Positions 54,601 through 60,503 of a stretch of 64,000 nucleotides of DNA are shown one piece after another. The translations under genes were made by a program, and so were the position numbers. How positions within the stretch are numbered: position 1 is the first letter of the stretch; every line of letters begins with the position of its first letter. Under the pieces are notes generated by a model. That model did not search any database, was not told the DNA's origin, and was given only the letters and a program-made list of their open reading frames with translations. The stretch lies in assembly GCA_037951105.1 (NCBI GenBank), contig JBAMJV010002050.1, positions 5,001 to 69,000 on the forward strand, read 5' to 3'. This DNA comes from Echinarachnius parma. Taxonomy: Eukaryota; Echinodermata; Echinoidea; Clypeasteroida; Echinarachniidae.

Positions 54601-55500
54601 AACGGTAGGTCCGATTTTCGTAATTTTTTTTTAAAATGTGCGCAAGACCCGATAGAAAAAAGCCACCAAGCCGCGGCGCGTCATCGTACAGCGTTTTGGA
54701 CCAATAAAAAAAATCGCGGAGGGGGGGCCATTATGGCCCCCCCCCGGCCCTATTAGGGTTAAATCCTGTTCGCACTTGTCAACAGTATTTTTTAAATCCC
54801 GTTCCCACTTGTTTGCAGTAAATCCTGTTCGCGCTTGTTCGCAGTAAATTTGTTTCTGCTTATTCCATCAATATGTATTTTTATATCGATGGCTTATTTG
54901 CGTTATAGTTTGCGCTTGTTCGCGCTTATTAGTAGGCAGCCCCGTAGTCCAGGGCCAGGGTGAGTAGGACCGGCCATTTCAAATCATGACAAATGTTCTG
55001 AATAATATTGAAAAGAGCAATTTGAACAAGAACAAGTTGTTATGTTCAAAGATAGAAATACTCTAATCCATCAACAGCATTTTATACTTTGTATTCCCTA
55101 TTTGCAAAGCCAAAGTGTGTCAATATTTCATTAAAAATATCATCACCATGGCCATTTCATTTGTTGTTGCTGTTGTTAACTGAATTGGTTTAAAATTTTT
55201 TTGAAGTAATTGGCTACGAAAATCTCCAAACCAAATATTAATATTCTCATTATACATCTGCTAAATTGTGCTTAAGTCAACCACAGCCAATTTACAGGAG
55301 TGTGTCTTCAATTACTTCAAATTGTTTCAGTCATCTCGATCTCACTCAGTCTCAGAGTCTCAGACCGTACCAGTCCATCCACCGACAACAATACATTCAA
55401 AAATAAAAACAAGGTCGATTTTCGGATAATTCCAAAGTGAAAAACATCATAGTATTCATACCTCAATATCAGCCACATCTTTGGACAACATCCGAGACAT
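33379..55500 (-). CDS. DPYD: Dihydropyrimidine dehydrogenase (gene span, 17 exons)
   Basis: The enzyme (EC 1.3.1.2) reduces uracil and thymine with NADPH in the cytosol, the first and rate-limiting step of pyrimidine breakdown. Exons in gene order: 55500-55462, 53601-53491, 50838-50668, 49311-49150, 46206-46136, 45479-45272, 44968-44773, 44416-44247, 41983-41773, 41303-41119, 40353-40138, 38836-38603, 37252-37048, 36590-36328, 34870-34694, 34347-34201, 33690-33379. All junctions are GT-AG and keep phase; the total is 3078 bp, giving 1025 residues, the length of human DPD. Cys79/82/87/91, active-site Cys671 and Cys953/956/959/963 fall at the human numbers. Order: N-terminal Fe-S domain, FAD and NADPH domains, FMN TIM barrel, C-terminal two-cluster ferredoxin domain. 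Introns are full of exon relics and MITEs. Confidence 0.97.
33893..33999 (-). pseudogene. Decayed partial copy of DPYD exon 16
   Basis: Plus-strand text 'GGAATGGATTTCTTGGCCTG' and 'TGTCTTGCAGGTCTCTG' parallels exon 16 at 34212-34240, followed by 'GGCTCACTTATTGCCAGCTT' against 'GGGCTCGCTTGTTGCCGGCT'. Internal gaps and no usable frame. Confidence 0.75.
34201..34347 (-). CDS. DPYD: DPYD exon 16
   Basis: 147 bp, acceptor TGTACAG, donor GTTAGT. It encodes '[20 protein letters not shown]' and '[10 protein letters not shown]', the linker between the FMN barrel and the C-terminal ferredoxin domain. The middle ('[14 protein letters not shown]') differs from vertebrates. Confidence 0.93.
34694..34870 (-). 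CDS. DPYD: DPYD exon 15
   Basis: 177 bp, acceptor TACCCAG, donor GTGAGG, phase 0. It encodes '[20 protein letters not shown]' and '[16 protein letters not shown]', the end of the FMN-binding barrel. Confidence 0.95.
34915..35545 (-). pseudogene. Four decayed copies of DPYD exon 15 5' half
   Basis: Copies at about 34920-35036, 35108-35215, 35266-35362 and 35440-35545 each repeat 'GTGAAGTCCTGGTT(C/T)(T)GG', 'TAGTCCTC(G/C)(A/G)TCAA' and, in most, 'GCACTGCA(G/C)' at the acceptor side. The third even keeps 'GCACTGCACACCTGGG', the exon 15 edge plus acceptor. All are interrupted by gaps and have no usable frame. They lie in intron 14, upstream of exon 15. Confidence 0.88.
35555..35855 (-). pseudogene. 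Two decayed copies of DPYD exon 14 3' end
   Basis: 35559-35655 ('ACCTGTACTGCGCTAGCACC', 'GCATGCAGGAACTGCAGTGC') is close to exon 14 at 36325-36420, including the donor. 35792-35852 is shorter, joining 'ACCTGTACTGCGCC' directly to 'CACGCCTCCCGTCGCTAGGA'. Both lie downstream of exon 14 in transcript order. Confidence 0.88.
35868..36288. mobile_element. Foldback MITE, 'TATGTGA(C)CTTACACC' family
   Basis: 421 bp with inverted ends: 'TATGTGAACTTACACCACAA' against 'TTGTGGTGTAAGGTCACATA'. It is inserted directly beside the exon 14 relic. A single arm occurs at 30329. Confidence 0.82.
36328..36590 (-). CDS. DPYD: DPYD exon 14: FMN barrel
   Basis: 263 bp, acceptor TATAG, donor GTTAGA, phase 1 in and 0 out. 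It encodes '[15 protein letters not shown]', '[20 protein letters not shown]' and '[20 protein letters not shown]', the phosphate- and FMN-binding strands. Confidence 0.95.
36591..37047. other. Intron 13
   Basis: AT-rich intron without recognised elements. Confidence 0.5.
37048..37252 (-). CDS. DPYD: DPYD exon 13: active-site cysteine
   Basis: 205 bp, acceptor TTACAG, donor GTACAG, phase 0 in and 1 out; residues 659 onward. '[20 protein letters not shown]' carries Cys671, the general acid that protonates C5 of the pyrimidine. '[14 protein letters not shown]' follows. The exon opens with Ala-Ala where vertebrates have Asp-Ser. Confidence 0.95.
37269..37363 (-). mobile_element. Terminal fragment of the 'GCCTCCGCCAACGAAG' element
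   Basis: 'CTCTGGCCACTTCGTTGGCG' and 'GGAGGCATAA' with 'GGACGGACGTACGTATGGAC' match the reverse complement of 42369-42485, the left end of a larger element in intron 8. It lies 17 bp from exon 13. Confidence 0.85.
37404..37772 (-). pseudogene. Three decayed copies of DPYD exon 13 5' part
   Basis: Copies near 37406-37475, 37530-37645 and 37676-37765. The second keeps 'CCCATGCCATGGGGGCATGC' and 'CCAGGGCATCAGCCCCAG'. The first two also share 'GGACAAATACACCTGCAAGG' and a T-rich lead. All lie in intron 12, upstream of exon 13. Confidence 0.85.
37891..38338 (-). mobile_element. MITE-like element, family A, copy 2
   Basis: 448 bp, reverse complement of the element at 4517-4930, with ends TTTAAAGGGGACCACC and GGTGGTACCCTTTAA. 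TTAA at both edges suggests a TTAA target site. Compared with copy 1 it has extra or diverged sequence near 38140-38210. Confidence 0.85.
38370..38595 (-). pseudogene. Decayed copy of DPYD exon 12 3' half
   Basis: 'GGCCAGCTTGGTCCAATCAT', 'CCTTGTTTAAGCTGCACTTG' and 'ATACGATCCGGGAAGTCACG' parallel exon 12 at 38617-38695. It ends at 'CTGGCACCAGAAAGCC', then runs into unrelated sequence. Very well preserved, so probably recent. Confidence 0.9.
38603..38836 (-). CDS. DPYD: DPYD exon 12
   Basis: 234 bp, acceptor ATTCAG, donor GTAAGT, phase 0. It encodes '[20 protein letters not shown]', '[20 protein letters not shown]' and '[20 protein letters not shown]', part of the FMN/pyrimidine-binding barrel. 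Confidence 0.95.
38935..39072 (-). pseudogene. Decayed copy of DPYD exon 12 5' half
   Basis: 'AACTTGATGTTGAGGAACGA', 'TCCCTGCCCAGGCC' and 'GGTGGCCGGATGTTGTACC' parallel 38740-38800. Located in intron 11, upstream of the working exon. Confidence 0.85.
39418..40086. mobile_element. MITE with 25-bp perfect inverted ends
   Basis: 669 bp beginning TACCGTAAAACTCCGTGTAT and ending with its exact inverse, extended by a second inverted block ('GTGTGTTTTATACAC' against 'GTGCGTTTTATACACGAG'). TA at both edges fits a TA target (mariner/Tc1-like). The interior holds a T run at 40000-40024 and a nested AT-rich palindrome ('GTGCTCATGAATATTCATGA', 39837-39880). Confidence 0.88.
40138..40353 (-). CDS. DPYD: DPYD exon 11
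   Basis: 216 bp, acceptor CTGCAG, donor GTAAGA, phase 0. It encodes '[20 protein letters not shown]', '[20 protein letters not shown]' and '[16 protein letters not shown]', the start of the FMN barrel. Confidence 0.95.
40600..40950 (-). pseudogene. Decayed copy of DPYD exon 11, split by a MITE
   Basis: 40604-40625 ('ATATCTCCACACTAATGTCG') and 40862-40945 ('GGGGTGTAGAACTTGGGCAG', 'GCTGGGGTGCTGGGTATGGG', 'GACTGCAGTTGTGAACAG') are the two halves of the exon 11 5' part, acceptor included. A foldback element lies between them. Confidence 0.88.
40622..40863. mobile_element. Foldback MITE inside exon 11 relic
   Basis: About 240 bp with inverted ends 'GGCCCCATATTCATAAACCA' and 'GGGCTTTCATAAATATGGGC', then 'GCTAGCTTAGTTCCTCGCTAAG' partly mirrored by 'CTTAGCAAGGAACTAAGCTAG' (split here). 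No coding capacity. Confidence 0.88.
41119..41303 (-). CDS. DPYD: DPYD exon 10: NADPH domain end
   Basis: 185 bp, acceptor TCTACAG, donor GTGAGT, phase 1 in and 0 out. It encodes '[20 protein letters not shown]', '[20 protein letters not shown]' and '[13 protein letters not shown]', including the GGD segment that contacts FAD. Confidence 0.94.
41773..41983 (-). CDS. DPYD: DPYD exon 9
   Basis: 211 bp, acceptor GCATAG, donor GTTAGT, phase 0 in and 1 out. It encodes '[20 protein letters not shown]' and '[16 protein letters not shown]' of the NADPH-binding domain. Confidence 0.94.
42095..42255 (-). pseudogene. Decayed copy of exon 9 edge plus intron 8 sequence
   Basis: 'GGGCATGAATTCACAAC' and 'AGCAACATCTATTTATGCAA' match the 5' edge of exon 9. 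The following 'AAAACATTCAAATCATACAA' and 'TTCACTATATTTCATG' match the adjoining intron (42000-42075). The duplicated unit thus includes intron as well as exon. Confidence 0.88.
42369..43304 (+). mobile_element. 'GCCTCCGCCAACGAAG' element with internal tandem repeats
   Basis: About 936 bp with inverted ends TTATGCCTCCGC / GCGGAGGCATAA. Inside are a GTCC/GTAC-rich simple tract (42416-42465) and about five diverged ~150-bp units built on 'GCGATATCTCAAGAAC', 'CTTGGTATGAGTGTAC', 'GATCTGATTAGATTTT' and 'GGTCAAGGTCACAGGAC'. A terminal fragment occurs at 37269-37363. No coding capacity. Confidence 0.85.
43305..44246. other. Intron 8, distal part
   Basis: AT-rich. The open frames here (such as 43812-44189) contain no recognisable domain. 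Confidence 0.45.
44247..44416 (-). CDS. DPYD: DPYD exon 8: NADPH Rossmann motif
   Basis: 170 bp, acceptor CCCCCAG, donor GTTAGT, phase 1 in and 0 out. It encodes '[20 protein letters not shown]' and '[20 protein letters not shown]'. GAGDTA is the nucleotide-binding loop for NADPH. '[16 protein letters not shown]' follows. Confidence 0.95.
44773..44968 (-). CDS. DPYD: DPYD exon 7
   Basis: 196 bp, acceptor CCAACAG, donor GTATGT, phase 0 in and 1 out. It encodes '[20 protein letters not shown]', '[20 protein letters not shown]' and '[19 protein letters not shown]'. Confidence 0.95.
45272..45479 (-). CDS. DPYD: DPYD exon 6: FAD Rossmann motif
   Basis: 208 bp, acceptor ATTTCAG, donor GTAATA, phase 2 in and 0 out. 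It encodes '[20 protein letters not shown]' with the FAD-binding GxGxxS/G loop (GCGPAS), then '[20 protein letters not shown]' and 'MKDLGVK'. Confidence 0.95.
45536..45578 (-). pseudogene. Short decayed copy of DPYD exon 6 5' edge
   Basis: 'CAATCATTCAGAGCCACTTT' and 'GATAGGTAGCTG' parallel 45454-45482, acceptor included. It lies about 60-100 bp upstream of exon 6. Confidence 0.75.
45753..45999. mobile_element. Foldback MITE
   Basis: 247 bp with inverted ends: 'ATATGTGACCAGCTATGGCA' / 'AAACCCGGCACTTGTCGGTA' on the left, 'TACCGACAAGTGCAGGGTTT' / 'TGCTATAGCTGGTCACATAT' on the right. About 45 bp pair with few mismatches. Confidence 0.9.
46018..46052 (-). pseudogene. Short decayed copy of DPYD exon 5
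   Basis: 'GTCAGGGGGCAGAAGATTTG' and 'GGTG' parallel 46150-46172 ('GTCAGGGGGCGGAAGGTTCG', 'GGTC'). It lies downstream of exon 5. Confidence 0.7.
46136..46206 (-). CDS. DPYD: DPYD exon 5
   Basis: 71 bp, acceptor TTAACAG, donor GTAAGA, phase 0 in and 2 out. It encodes '[20 protein letters not shown]' and 'LPE', the linker before the FAD domain. Confidence 0.92.
46207..47570. other. Intron 4, distal part
   Basis: AT-rich. A (ACATA)n short tract is at 46388-46422 and an A-rich tract at 47094-47126. Nothing else recognised. Confidence 0.5.
47580..48695 (-). pseudogene. Decayed copy of DPYD exon 4, split by a hAT-like MITE
   Basis: 48624-48685 ('CCCCTCTTCAGCTTGCATCC', 'GCACACCATTCCGCATGTCA') matches exon 4 at 49189-49262 with one internal gap. 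47592-47624 ('GACTGCTGCAGTTCTCTGAT') is a weaker match to 49158-49182. The transposon at 47713-48615 separates them. Confidence 0.75.
47713..48615. mobile_element. hAT-like non-autonomous transposon with 8-bp TSD
   Basis: 903 bp with inverted ends CAGCGTTTCTCAACC / GGTTGAGAAACGCTG, flanked on both sides by the identical 8 bp GGTTAAAG (47705-47712 and 48616-48623). Ends and duplication length are those of the hAT superfamily. No transposase. Inside sits a T run and a [17 protein letters not shown] dispersed repeat (about 47980-48215) also found at 62395-62530. Confidence 0.94.
49150..49311 (-). CDS. DPYD: DPYD exon 4: N-terminal Fe-S domain
   Basis: 162 bp, acceptor AAATAG, donor GTGAGT, phase 0. 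It encodes '[20 protein letters not shown]', '[20 protein letters not shown]' and '[14 protein letters not shown]', with the Cys residues of the second N-terminal [4Fe-4S] cluster. Confidence 0.95.
49696..50667 (-). repeat. 54-bp minisatellite made of exon 3 end plus 5' splice site, 18 copies
   Basis: The unit on the minus strand is 33 bp of exon 3 (encoding [11 protein letters not shown]), the donor GTGAGG and 15 more intron bases, giving 54 bp. Donor-edge copies start (plus-strand CTTGTTAGC) near 49717, 49771, 49825, 49879, 49933, 49987, 50041, 50088, 50142, 50196, 50243, 50297, 50351, 50398, 50452, 50506, 50560 and 50614. The working exon is next at 50668. Three units are 47 bp and break the frame. 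The block continues exon 3 with no gap, and the repeated donor is unchanged in every copy. Confidence 0.97.
50668..50838 (-). CDS. DPYD: DPYD exon 3: N-terminal cluster cysteines
   Basis: 171 bp, acceptor TTATAG, donor GTGAGG, phase 0; residues 51-107. '[20 protein letters not shown]' holds Cys79, 82, 87 and 91, ligands of N-terminal [4Fe-4S] clusters. It ends '[10 protein letters not shown]'. The true donor cannot be told by sequence from the 18 copies after it; it is placed here because it gives the family-standard protein. Confidence 0.93.
50995..51080 (-). pseudogene. Decayed copy of DPYD exon 3 5' part
   Basis: 'TGCCTCTTTCAAAGAAGCAC' and 'ACTCGCACAATG', 'ATATCATCAAAATTGTTAGATCAGC' (in parts) parallel 50760-50832. 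Located in intron 2, upstream of the working exon. Confidence 0.8.
51685..53150. mobile_element. Large foldback element with ~170-bp inverted arms
   Basis: The left arm 51685-51845 and right arm 52965-53145 are inverse copies (for example 'ATGGTATGACCATTTACAC' and 'AATGCAGAGCGCATAGTACA'). Further inverted blocks lie inside: 'GGGTCACACCTCCACGTC' at 52484 against 'GACGTGGAGGTGTGACCC' near 52808, and C/G runs next to 'ACATGAC'. The left side has about 340 extra bp (51845-52185). A tRNA-like segment sits near the centre. No transposase. Confidence 0.85.
52611..52690 (-). repeat. tRNA-like segment inside foldback element
   Basis: On the minus strand, 'GTGGCCTACTGGTCACGC' (A-box-like) and 'GGGTTCGAATCC' (B-box) are correctly spaced, but the acceptor stem does not pair. 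Probably tRNA-derived rather than a functional gene. Confidence 0.6.
53181..53412. mobile_element. Foldback MITE
   Basis: Inverted ends 'GGTATTCTACTAAATTAGTC' and 'AAATTTAGTAGAATATC'. The interior is built of repeated 'TTAGTCCGGACTAAA/GACTAAAGTG' palindromes. Confidence 0.8.
53491..53601 (-). CDS. DPYD: DPYD exon 2
   Basis: 111 bp, acceptor TTGTGCAG, donor GTAAGT, phase 0. It encodes '[20 protein letters not shown]' and '[17 protein letters not shown]', matching the 'LALNP...KKHWKRN' pattern of the DPD N-terminus. Confidence 0.93.
53849..54940. mobile_element. Outer foldback element split by another MITE
   Basis: Left 53849-53991 and right 54763-54940 are inverse copies built from 'GCGAACAA', 'TTACTGC(G/A)AACAAATTT' and 'AATCCTGTTCGC'. 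The TTAA element 53992-54762 lies exactly between the arms, so a younger element is nested in an older one in intron 1 of DPYD. Confidence 0.75.
53992..54762. mobile_element. TTAA-flanked MITE, 'CCCTAATCCC' family, copy 2
   Basis: 771 bp, ends TTAACCCTAAAAGGGCCGGG and (inverted) TTAACCCTAATAGGGCCGGG. Each end has a hairpin GGGGGGCCATTATGGCCCCC just inside, as in copy 1 at 30663-31479. The interior shares 'AATTTGCATATTTATG'. Confidence 0.85.
55462..55500 (-). CDS. DPYD: DPYD exon 1
   Basis: 13 codons, '[13 protein letters not shown]', donor GTATGA, phase 0. The ATG has A at -3. Length and the 'LSKD.ADIE' motif equal those of vertebrate exon 1, which fixes the start. Confidence 0.93.
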
Positions 55501-56600
55501 CGTTCCTCTGATTAGCAGTCTTGTCTTTGACTCCGAAAATATATTACAGCAGAAATTTGACGTAAAAAGATTCGGCTAAAATTTCACAGCAGGCTAAGTC
55601 TCTTGACCTGAGTCTGCAATGTTAATGCGGATTGAATTGCCTGTACTCTGGCTGTATGACGTGGATATACCACGCAAATTGCGTAGTGAATGGTGGTCCG
55701 CCCGTTGTGTACAGTACTGTGTTATTGTCGGCCACGTTTATTGATTGTGGGTACCCATGAATGCATTCATAAAGTCAGTTCAGTTCTCGGAACAGCGCCA
55801 ACTGACGGTCACATGGACGCTCAGCGCAGCGTGCATTGCCATTGGTCGGGAAAGGAACCGCCTCCGTCACACCCTTTTTTCTCGAAGTATAGTCAATTGA
55901 ACGTTGAATAACCTCTTTTGTATGTTTCAATAAGTTTCAAGCTTATTTTGTTTGTATCTTTCTCTCAAGTCTCAACTATTAAAAGACACAAACTCAGAAT
56001 GGTATAAACTAAATAATGAAGAAAGGCACAAAAAAAGGTTGACCGAATGTTGAATATAGGGTCAATATTTTGATATTTTGTGATCGACAATGTCGAGACA
56101 AAATATCAACATTTGTGAACTAATAATAATAATAATGACAATCAATTCAACTTTATTTCACATAATGATATACATTCATTGGAAATCAATAACATGCCAC
56201 CTTAATATTATTATGTTTTGACTTGGAATATCACTTAAATTACGGATAGAGAAATATAACTTACGGATGTTTATTATAATTCACGGCAAATTCGTAATAT
56301 TATTAATGTGTTATAATCATCTCTTTCTATAATGATTGTATGTATATTAACGAAAATTCTCTATACCTCGCGATTTTGTCTTATAGCTATTTTGATGTTT
56401 GTAAAATAATTATCGTTGCATGTTATTGTATACATAACTTATGCCACTGCAATTAGCTGCTCTGCGAATCACATTTTGTTTGCTGCATAAAATACAAAAT
56501 TATTATAACAAGAAAATATGATCAATTATCAATTGTTGAATATAAGTTCATGAAGTCATAAACACTGTATATACGCAGAATAATTAAACTTTAATTTAGA
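55501..56600. other. DPYD upstream region
   Basis: Probable 5' UTR and promoter, but no TATA box or other element that I can assign. No gene beyond it to 56600. Confidence 0.4.
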
Positions 56601-57120
56601 AAAGTGTTGGCAATGCACATTTCTCAAACGCACTTGACGGAAACGGAGTTATAATTAAACCCACATCTATCATTTTGAAATAATTTGTTGTTTATAAAAC
56701 ATCGACTCAGAAAAAGAATCTGAAATCTAAACAAATCTATCTTTCAATGTTTCCGTATGTTATAATAAGCGCTGAACGCAGAGCAAATTTGAATGTAAAC
56801 CAAAATGATATTTATGATGATGTCGGATAGGCGGAGCTGTAGTAGTCATATACTGTACATACATGGTCGAGAAACGGCATTGATGATAACTCCATTATTT
56901 GGCTGCATTTTCTTCAAGTGCGTTTGAGAAATTGCATTGCCCACCGGATTGCCCATTGCCCATTTTGAAATTGAAGTTCTATAACTGAAATGAATCTTGC
57001 AATGGGAATTCATTATAATCTTGATGAACAACTATGGTCGAGAAAAGGCATTGATGAGGGTTTTATTACAACTCCATTACAAGTGTGTTTGAAAATTGCA
57101 TTGCCATTGCCCATTGCATA
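56600..57120. repeat. Inverted and direct copies of a ~60-bp block
   Basis: 'TTTCTCAAACGCACTTGACG' at 56619 is inverted at 56915-56935 ('TTCAAGTGCGTTTGAGAAAT'). 'TGGTCGAGAAA(C/A)GGCATTGATGA' recurs directly at 56862 and 57034. Probably rearranged MITE arms. Confidence 0.65.
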
Positions 57121-57257
57121 ACGTACATATACCAGCTTGCAGTGTTTTTAAAAGTAAAACAAAAACGGCCTTTTTATTATTATGTTTTCTCCCTCTTTGA
57201 TATTATATCTTTGGAGGGGGGGTGGGGGGGGGGGGGGGGGGGGAGGCAACTGCCACC

Positions 57258-57502
57258 CTACACTCTAACAAATAACTAGTCAAAATGATCAGAAACTGAG
57301 ACAGCCGGGCAGGTACCTGCCACTGCTCTAGTCAAAATGATCCGCGAAATCTACTTTTATATTCTAATTTAATATTGCCTTTGTATACAAATAAAAAATA
57401 TTTAAAAATTTTACTCAACAACGTGAAAACTCAGTTATAATTGAATGAAGACTCAGTTATTGATCATTTTGACTAGTTTTTTTTTTTATTTTTAGAGTGT
57501 AG
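57258..57502. mobile_element. MITE with 'CTACACTCTA' ends
   Basis: 245 bp with ends CTACACTCTAACAAATAACT and AGAGTGTAG, and inner inverted 'ACTAGTCAAAATGATCA' / 'TGATCATTTTGACTAGT'. A degenerate internal copy of the inner block is at 57328-57344. Confidence 0.85.
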
Positions 57503-57788
57503 CGAGATCCCAGTGAGATCCACTGGTAGCCCCCCCCCCCCCCCCCCCCCAGCGAGACGCAAACATGTGCGAAGCCCCCAGGGTTTCGTGGATGCTCGAT
57601 GTGGGCTCAACGTGCATGCACGAAGTCCCAATGGATGCTCATCAGGTCGCGGATCGGCTGGCTCCCTCCACGCGAGATTCATGAAGACCATAATTGGCTT
57701 CGTGGATCCCGGGGGTGGGGCGGTCCCAGCATAGAGTTTCACAAACGAGGGTTGAGATGTTCAGGTCCCGAGTGAGATGCACGATTAG

Positions 57789-57826
<38 letters not shown>

Positions 57827-57990
57827 ATAGTTCCGTGGATGCTCGCGGGAGGAGAGATGCATGAAGCCCCCTGCGGATTTTTGTGGCTGCTCGGCGAGTC
57901 CGAGCCACGAAGCCACTCAGGGTTTGGTGGATGCTCAGGAGGATCGGGAGCTCCCAGCACGGGGGGGAGGGGGGGGGGGGGGGGGGGGGT
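57503..57990. repeat. GC-rich direct repeat with long C and G runs
   Basis: Two diverged copies, about 57503-57770 and 57771-57960, of a unit with 'GTGAGATCCAC', a C run, 'TTCGTGGATGCTCG' and 'ATGAAG(C)CCC'. It includes a 38-bp C run (57789-57826) and ends in a G run (57961-57989). Open frames here are artefacts. Confidence 0.7.
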
Positions 57991-57999
57991 TGCCTCAAA

Positions 58000-58255
58000 A
58001 TGGGGGTCTTATAGGAGCGGGGGTATGGGCGGCAATCTGCCTTTCTTTTTTTTTTTTAAATGGGACCCTATATAAGGAGCGGCGGTTGATGAAAATGGGA
58101 CCCTTAGGAGCGGCGGTTGATGAAAATGGGGGTCTTATAGGAGCGGGGGTATGGGCGGCAATCTGCCTTTTTTTTTTTAAATGGGACCCTAAGGAGCGGC
58201 GGTTCATGGAAATGCGACCCTTAGGAGCGGCGGTTGGTGAAAATGATACCATGCG
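58000..58255. repeat. Tandem duplication, ~125-bp unit x2
   Basis: Both copies read 'AATGGGGGTCTTATAGGAGC', 'GGGGGTATGGGCGGCAATCT', a T run and 'AAATGGGACCCT', then two 'AGGAGCGGCGGTT(G/C)(A/G)TG' repeats. Confidence 0.9.
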
Positions 58256-58994
58256 ACCGCCCCCTGCCCCCCCCCCCCCCCCCCAGGATCGACGCCCCTG
58301 CTAAAAATAATATAATATGGCTGCGCTCCCACTGCACTGCATTGCACTCCGCACTGAACTAATAGCGCTAGCTAATGAACCCCAATTGACACTTCTAACT
58401 CCAGTTGTTCTTGTTGTTGTTATCCTTTTGGAGTTAATTCTGTGTTGGAGTGAAAAGTGGGGAAGCTAGGATTTTTTTCAGTTGGGGGGGGGGGGGGGGG
58501 GGGGTTTGGACAATCCTGAGGTCCCAATCCTTCTAAGAGGCCCCAATTCAAATGTCTTGATGCCGATTTCCGTTTACCATTTTTCCTTTTTGCCCCCCAT
58601 AAAATTGTCTGTGCCCCCTCCCCATACCCCATGGAAAAAAAGGGTAAACACTGAGTATCTGCCCCAAGAAATCGGATTATTTATGACGTAAAGTTCAATT
58701 TAGGGCAATCTAGAAGGATGGGGACCTCAGCCAAGATCCCCCCCCCCCCCCCCCCCCCCCCCCCCCACAAGCAAATCGGTCGTTCTGTACTTTTTTTTTG
58801 ACGTCCGGTCGTTCTGTATTTTTTGACGTCAATCTCAAATTCGACTGCAAATTAGACTAGTAGATAGATATTTACACGCACGTAAGTAAAGTCATACAAC
58901 AGTACAACACTCACCAAGTTACATAAGTATGCGGCGTATACCGTCGCCGGACACACAAGGACCGTGCACTCCCACAAACGGTACGGTAAATTGC

Positions 58995-59215
58995 CACTTG
59001 GTCTACAACCATTTAGTCTATTCCCATTTGGTCTACTAGAAAATCATGAATCTGGCAGCTTAATTATGATTATGATTATGGATTATGACTAGGGTTAGGG
59101 TTGTGGATTAGGGTTAGGGTTAGGGTAAGGGTTAGGGTTAGGGTTAGGGTTTTGGAGGCATCAGGTAGTAGACCAAATGGGAAGTAGACCAACTGAGATT
59201 AGACCAAGTGAACAT
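58995..59215. mobile_element. Foldback element around telomere-like repeats
   Basis: Left 'CCACTTGGTCTACAACC' and 'CCCATTTGGTCTACT' mirror right 'AGTAGACCAAATGGG' and 'AGATTAGACCAAGTG'. The centre is an interstitial (TTAGGG)n tract. Confidence 0.8.
59090..59154 (+). repeat. Interstitial (TTAGGG)n tract
   Basis: About nine TTAGGG or near-TTAGGG units in a row, with slight variation (GTGGATTAGGG, TAAGGG). Confidence 0.9.
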
Positions 59216-59329
59216 AAACCCATTCGTGATACGTCCGTGTTGACGTTATACCAAACACTACAGTATCGTGATCACCGCGTACCGTATCATGAATGTACTG
59301 TATGCAATTTGTTGACGTCAAGAATGCTA

Positions 59330-60500
59330 CAGTGGCAACAGTGGCGTAGCGTGGTGGAACAGATGGAGAGGGGGGGGGGGGGGGGCTCACTTGAATACAT
59401 CCTCATGTTTCATTTTGTTGTTGGGGACAAGCCCCCCCCCCCCTAATTCCACAGGCACCGGAAGTGGGGGGGGGGGGGGCAGGGGGGGCGGCCCGCCCCC
59501 CCCCCCCCCCCCCGGAGGGCAAAACGCGTGTTGCCCCCCAAAAGCCCCCTCCAAAAAAGAGAAGAAAAAAAGAAGAAAAAAAAGAAGAAGAGTGGGAAAG
59601 AGAAAATAAAATGTTTGAGCTAAGACTTGTTAATTCTAACGTTCAAAAACTAATGTATTCATCCAGTTTTAGTTTTCGCGGCGCGCTTTGCGCGCGAACA
59701 GATCATCTCAGTTTGCGTTCAACGGTTGTATGGTCTGGGGTGAGTGTGGTTGGGCATGAGCCCCTCCACAAAAAAAAAATCGTGAGCCCCCTAGGTATTT
59801 GCCCCCCCCCCCCCCCCCCCAATCCCAAACTGCTTCCGAAATGTGTACATTATAGAGTACTGTATTTTCTGACGTCACGCTTATGTTACCATAAACAGTG
59901 GCATAGCGTGGTCAGAAAGCTAGGGGGGGAGGGGGGGGGGGGGTGGGGGGGGGGGGGGGGGGGGGGGGGGGTGAGGGCTCACTTAATTTCATCCCCATCT
60001 TTTTCTTTATTATTTGGGGCAAGTGCCTCCTGCCCTTTGCCCCCTCTTTGATGCATTCTCTTTGACATTAAAATACAATTATGAAGATTTTACAACAGTT
60101 CTTTATTTTCTTAATTCACGACTTATGTTACCATATATGGTAGCGTGGTCGGATAGCAAGGGGCTCATTTGATTTCATCCTCATGTTTTTTTCTTTATTT
60201 GGGGCAAGTGCCCCCCCCCCCCCCCCCCTGTCCCCTTTTGACGCATCATCTTTTAAATAAAACACAATTATGAAGATTATAAAAACAGTTCTATATTTTC
60301 GTACGTCACGACTTATGTTACCACCATAAACAGTGCCGTACATTGGTCAGAAAGCTAAGGAATCGGGGCTCACTTGATTGTATCCTAATGTTTTTCTTTA
60401 TTATTTGGGTCAAGTGCCCCCCCCCCCCCCCCCATTATCCCCCTTTTGACGCATCGACTTTGAAATGAAATGAAATACAATTATTAAGGTTCAAATACAG
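59330..60500. repeat. Tandem array of the 'GTGGC(G/A)TAGCGTGGT' repeat
   Basis: One copy at 59337-59450, then three tandem copies from about 59870, 60110 and 60300 (period about 190-240). Each has 'CACG(A)CTTATGTTACC', 'GGGCTCA(C/T)TTGATTTCATCC' with variants, 'TTTATT(ATT)TGGGGCAAGTGCC', a C run and 'TTTTGACGCATC'. A G-rich block at 59925-59971 is an expansion within one copy. Confidence 0.8.
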
Positions 60501-60503
60501 TTC

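Noticed and set aside
57500..58304. Several glycine/proline-rich open frames on both strands
   Set aside because: Homopolymer and tandem-repeat artefacts.
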